This document shows, in pieces, positions 5,029-7,096 of a stretch of DNA of 7,096 nucleotides. The first letter of the stretch is position 1; every line of letters starts with the position of its first letter. The notes beneath the pieces were generated by a model. It was not told the origin of the DNA and did not search any database. It was given only the letters and a program-made list of their open reading frames with translations. The position numbers were made by a program, and so were the translations under genes. This DNA comes from a bacterium (lineage in GTDB: Bacteria; Oederibacteriota; Muellerivitia; Muellerivitales; Muellerivitaceae): assembly GCA_025980505.1 (NCBI GenBank), contig JAICXI010000093.1, positions 1 to 7,096 on the forward strand, given 5' to 3'.

Positions 5029-7096
5029 GTGAAAAGCAAGTATTACCTGGCGCTCTTTTTTATCGGCATCCTGCCCGTCCTGGGGCTCACCGGCGTTTAT
5101 TTCGGGACCGTCCTGACCCAACCGCCCCCCCCGGTGCCCAAGGGCGCGTCCAACGGCGCGGCGGTCCAAACCTCCATCCAGCTCCTGAAAACCCAGGTGG
5201 ATTCCATGGCCTCCGCCATGTCCAATTCCATCAAGAGCATCAACAACGACGTGCCCACCCTCTCGGCGCACAACTCCGAAGCGGACCTCTCCACCTTCAA
5301 AGGGACCCATAACGGTGTTTCAGGCGTCGTGGTGCTTTCCGTGAACGGCAAGGTGGAACGCATGGTTCCCTCCGCGCCGCCCCTCATCACCGACCCGGCT
5401 TATGGCAGCTCGGAGGAATTCCAGAAGGCCGTGGGCAAGCTCAAGGAAAACGGGGGACAGCCTTACCTTTTTTACACCCAGAAACTGGGATACCCGGCCT
5501 TCGTTTTCGCGGTGTCCGTTTCCCCCCGGGAAGTGGCCGAAGTGGTGGTGGGGCTTTCCAACTTCTTCCGCGACATCAGCGCCAACAGCGGCGACATGCT
5601 TTTCCTGGAGGCGGGCTCGGGGCTCATGCTGTACCACACCAACCCCTCCAAGGTGGGCGCCCTCTTCAACCCGAACCAGGAAGGGTGGCTCAACAAGGTC
5701 CAATCCGACCTCGCCGGCGGGGCCGGCGGGCAGGTCTTCAACCCGGACGCGGTTTCGGCGGTTTACTCCTACGCGGGTTTCGGGAAATTCGGCATCGTCC
5801 ACCTTTTTTCCTCTTCCATCCTGCAACCCGCCTCCCCGGGCCAGGCCGCTTCGTCGAAGAGCCCCTGGGACAACCCGCAGGAACTCATTCAAACCCCCAT
5901 GAGCCTGGCCGCCCTCATCTGCCTGGGGTGGATTTTCATCGCCGGTTCCCTCTTTTGGGGGACGATCCTCGGCCCCTTGCGCCGCGCCACGGCCACGGTC
6001 TTGAACGCCGCCAACGGCAACGCCTCCCTGACGCCCGAAACCGTCAGCCGCTTCGGCAAGGACGAGGTGGGCCAGGTGGTGCAGGCCGCCGCGGCCCTGA
6101 TGCACAAGGTGGATGAGGAAAAACAAAAAGCCGCCCAGGAAAAGGAAGAGGCCTTGAAGCGCGGCCGCGCCGAAGTGGACAGCAAGACCAAGGAAGCCGC
6201 CAACCAGGCCTCCACGGCCCAGCAGCAGGTCCGTACGGCCCAAGGCGAGCTGGCCGAGAAGAACCAGTTGTTGAACGACAAGCTGAAGGAATTGGACGCC
6301 ATGAAGGGCATGTCCGAGGGGCTCCGCAACCAGGCGGAGCAGGCCAAGTCCGAGAGCGCCAAGCTCAAGTCCCAGCTTTCAGCCGCCGAGGCGGCCCAGG
6401 AGGACTTCAAGAAACGGCTTGTCGAAGCCCAGGGCAAAGTGGCGGAGATGGAGACCAAGATGCTCACGGCCGTGGCGGCCTCCTCGACCATCCAGGTTTC
6501 CCAGGTCCGCGCGGCCGCCATCCGCACCATGGCGGAGGAACTGAAGACCACGCTGGGCATCATCAAGGGCTACGTTTCCTCGGCCCTGGGTACCACCCAG
6601 GGCGGCATCAGCGAAAAGCAGCAGGAATTCCTGGGCATGGTCATCAACCGCTCGGCCCGGCTGGAAAAGTTCATCAACGACCTGGTGGACATTTACCAGG
6701 TTGAGATCGAGCAAGCCGAGGCCAAGCCCGAGGAAGTCAACCTCGCCTCCGAAGTCGAGGGACTGGCGTTCAATTTCCAGGCCCAAGCCGAAGTGAAGAA
6801 CATCAAGATCAAGGTGGAGGCCAAACCGGGGCTTCCCAAGGTGCCGGTGGTCCGCCGGCGGTTCAACCAGCTTTGGAACATCCTGTACCTGCAGATCATC
6901 AAGGACGCACCCCGGGGAGCCTCCATCCCCATCACCCTGGAGCCCATCGGCGACAATGTGAAAGTGACCATCCAGGACCCGGGCCTGACCGTGGCGGCCG
7001 ACGCCCTGCCCAAGCTTTTCGACGAGTTTTACGATCCCAAGCACCCCGCTTCGCCCCAACTGGCCGGCACGGGCCTCAAGTTCGCCCTGGTCAAGA
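5029..7096 (+). CDS. Membrane sensor, degenerate histidine-kinase-like, 3'-truncated by window edge
   Basis: The open frame of 689 codons starts at GTG, with AAAGGA seven bases upstream, and has no stop before the window ends. Domain order: TM1 (about 5-29) followed by a Pro-rich segment; an extracytoplasmic domain (about 40-285) with a Cache-like segment GLMLYHTNPSKVG (198-210); TM2 (about 292-314); HAMP (about 315-362) with a starting GPL and a DEVG motif at D345-E346; a Lys/Glu/Ala/Gln-rich coiled coil (about 362-490); a HisKA-like dimerisation helix pair (about 490-570); and a HATPase-like domain (from about 610). In the HisKA-like region the family pattern SHELRTPL reads AEELKTTL, so Glu503 stands at the phospho-acceptor His position and Thr508 at the Pro. 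The N-box Asn aligns with Gln622, the G1 box DxGxG reads DPGLT (650-654), and the G2 box GTGLGLA reads GTGLKFA (680-686). Fold homology is clear; kinase activity by the usual route is doubtful. It may act as a signalling scaffold or regulator, but the signal and partner are unknown. Codon use matches gyrA and the frame is unbroken, so it is not an evident pseudogene. Confidence 0.85.
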   Translation, partial: MKSKYYLALFFIGILPVLGLTGVYFGTVLTQPPPPVPKGASNGAAVQTSIQLLKTQVDSMASAMSNSIKSINNDVPTLSAHNSEADLSTFKGTHNGVSGVVVLSVNGKVERMVPSAPPLITDPAYGSSEEFQKAVGKLKENGGQPYLFYTQKLGYPAFVFAVSVSPREVAEVVVGLSNFFRDISANSGDMLFLEAGSGLMLYHTNPSKVGALFNPNQEGWLNKVQSDLAGGAGGQVFNPDAVSAVYSYAGFGKFGIVHLFSSSILQPASPGQAASSKSPWDNPQELIQTPMSLAALICLGWIFIAGSLFWGTILGPLRRATATVLNAANGNASLTPETVSRFGKDEVGQVVQAAAALMHKVDEEKQKAAQEKEEALKRGRAEVDSKTKEAANQASTAQQQVRTAQGELAEKNQLLNDKLKELDAMKGMSEGLRNQAEQAKSESAKLKSQLSAAEAAQEDFKKRLVEAQGKVAEMETKMLTAVAASSTIQVSQVRAAAIRTMAEELKTTLGIIKGYVSSALGTTQGGISEKQQEFLGMVINRSARLEKFINDLVDIYQVEIEQAEAKPEEVNLASEVEGLAFNFQAQAEVKNIKIKVEAKPGLPKVPVVRRRFNQLWNILYLQIIKDAPRGASIPITLEPIGDNVKVTIQDPGLTVAADALPKLFDEFYDPKHPASPQLAGTGLKFALVK

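Noticed and set aside
5320..6243. A 307-codon minus-strand frame opposite the sensor gene
   Set aside because: The opposite plus-strand frame shows membrane segments, HAMP and HisKA-like patterns and a good ribosome site. The minus frame is Gly/Leu/Val-rich without motifs.

Overview
The window is a GC-rich bacterial chromosomal segment (roughly 60% G+C by eye, strong C/G preference at third codon positions). It carries three same-strand genes: the 3' part of gyrB, a complete gyrA, and the 5' part of a membrane-anchored sensor protein related to histidine kinases. Both outer genes run off the window edges. No RNA genes, insertion sequences, CRISPR arrays or phage genes were seen.

Layout: gyrB (1-2259, N-terminus missing) ends 85 bases before gyrA. 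The spacer holds a degenerate 7-base tandem repeat, two possible hairpins and the gyrA ribosome binding site. gyrA (2345-4921) is intact and encodes an 858-residue GyrA with a C-terminal GyrA box, so the pair is DNA gyrase rather than topoisomerase IV. After a 107-base spacer with a possible weak promoter and no recognisable intrinsic terminator, a GTG-started gene (5029 to the end) encodes two membrane segments flanking a Cache-like extracytoplasmic domain, a HAMP domain, a coiled coil of about 125 residues, and a HisKA/HATPase-like module that lacks the phospho-acceptor histidine and several ATP-binding residues.

Organism: the gyrB-gyrA order, a GyrB TOPRIM insert of the Gram-negative type and the periplasm-facing sensor domain suggest a diderm bacterium outside the best-known proteobacterial models. 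GyrB reads somewhat like Verrucomicrobia or related phyla, but this is an impression from memory and the phylum cannot be fixed from this window.

Function: GyrB and GyrA form the A2B2 enzyme that introduces negative supercoils and are probably co-transcribed. The downstream sensor is not an obvious functional partner. Its main interest is that it looks like a catalytically degenerate histidine kinase (pseudokinase) in an intact reading frame. Its 3' end and any neighbouring response regulator or partner kinase lie outside the window.
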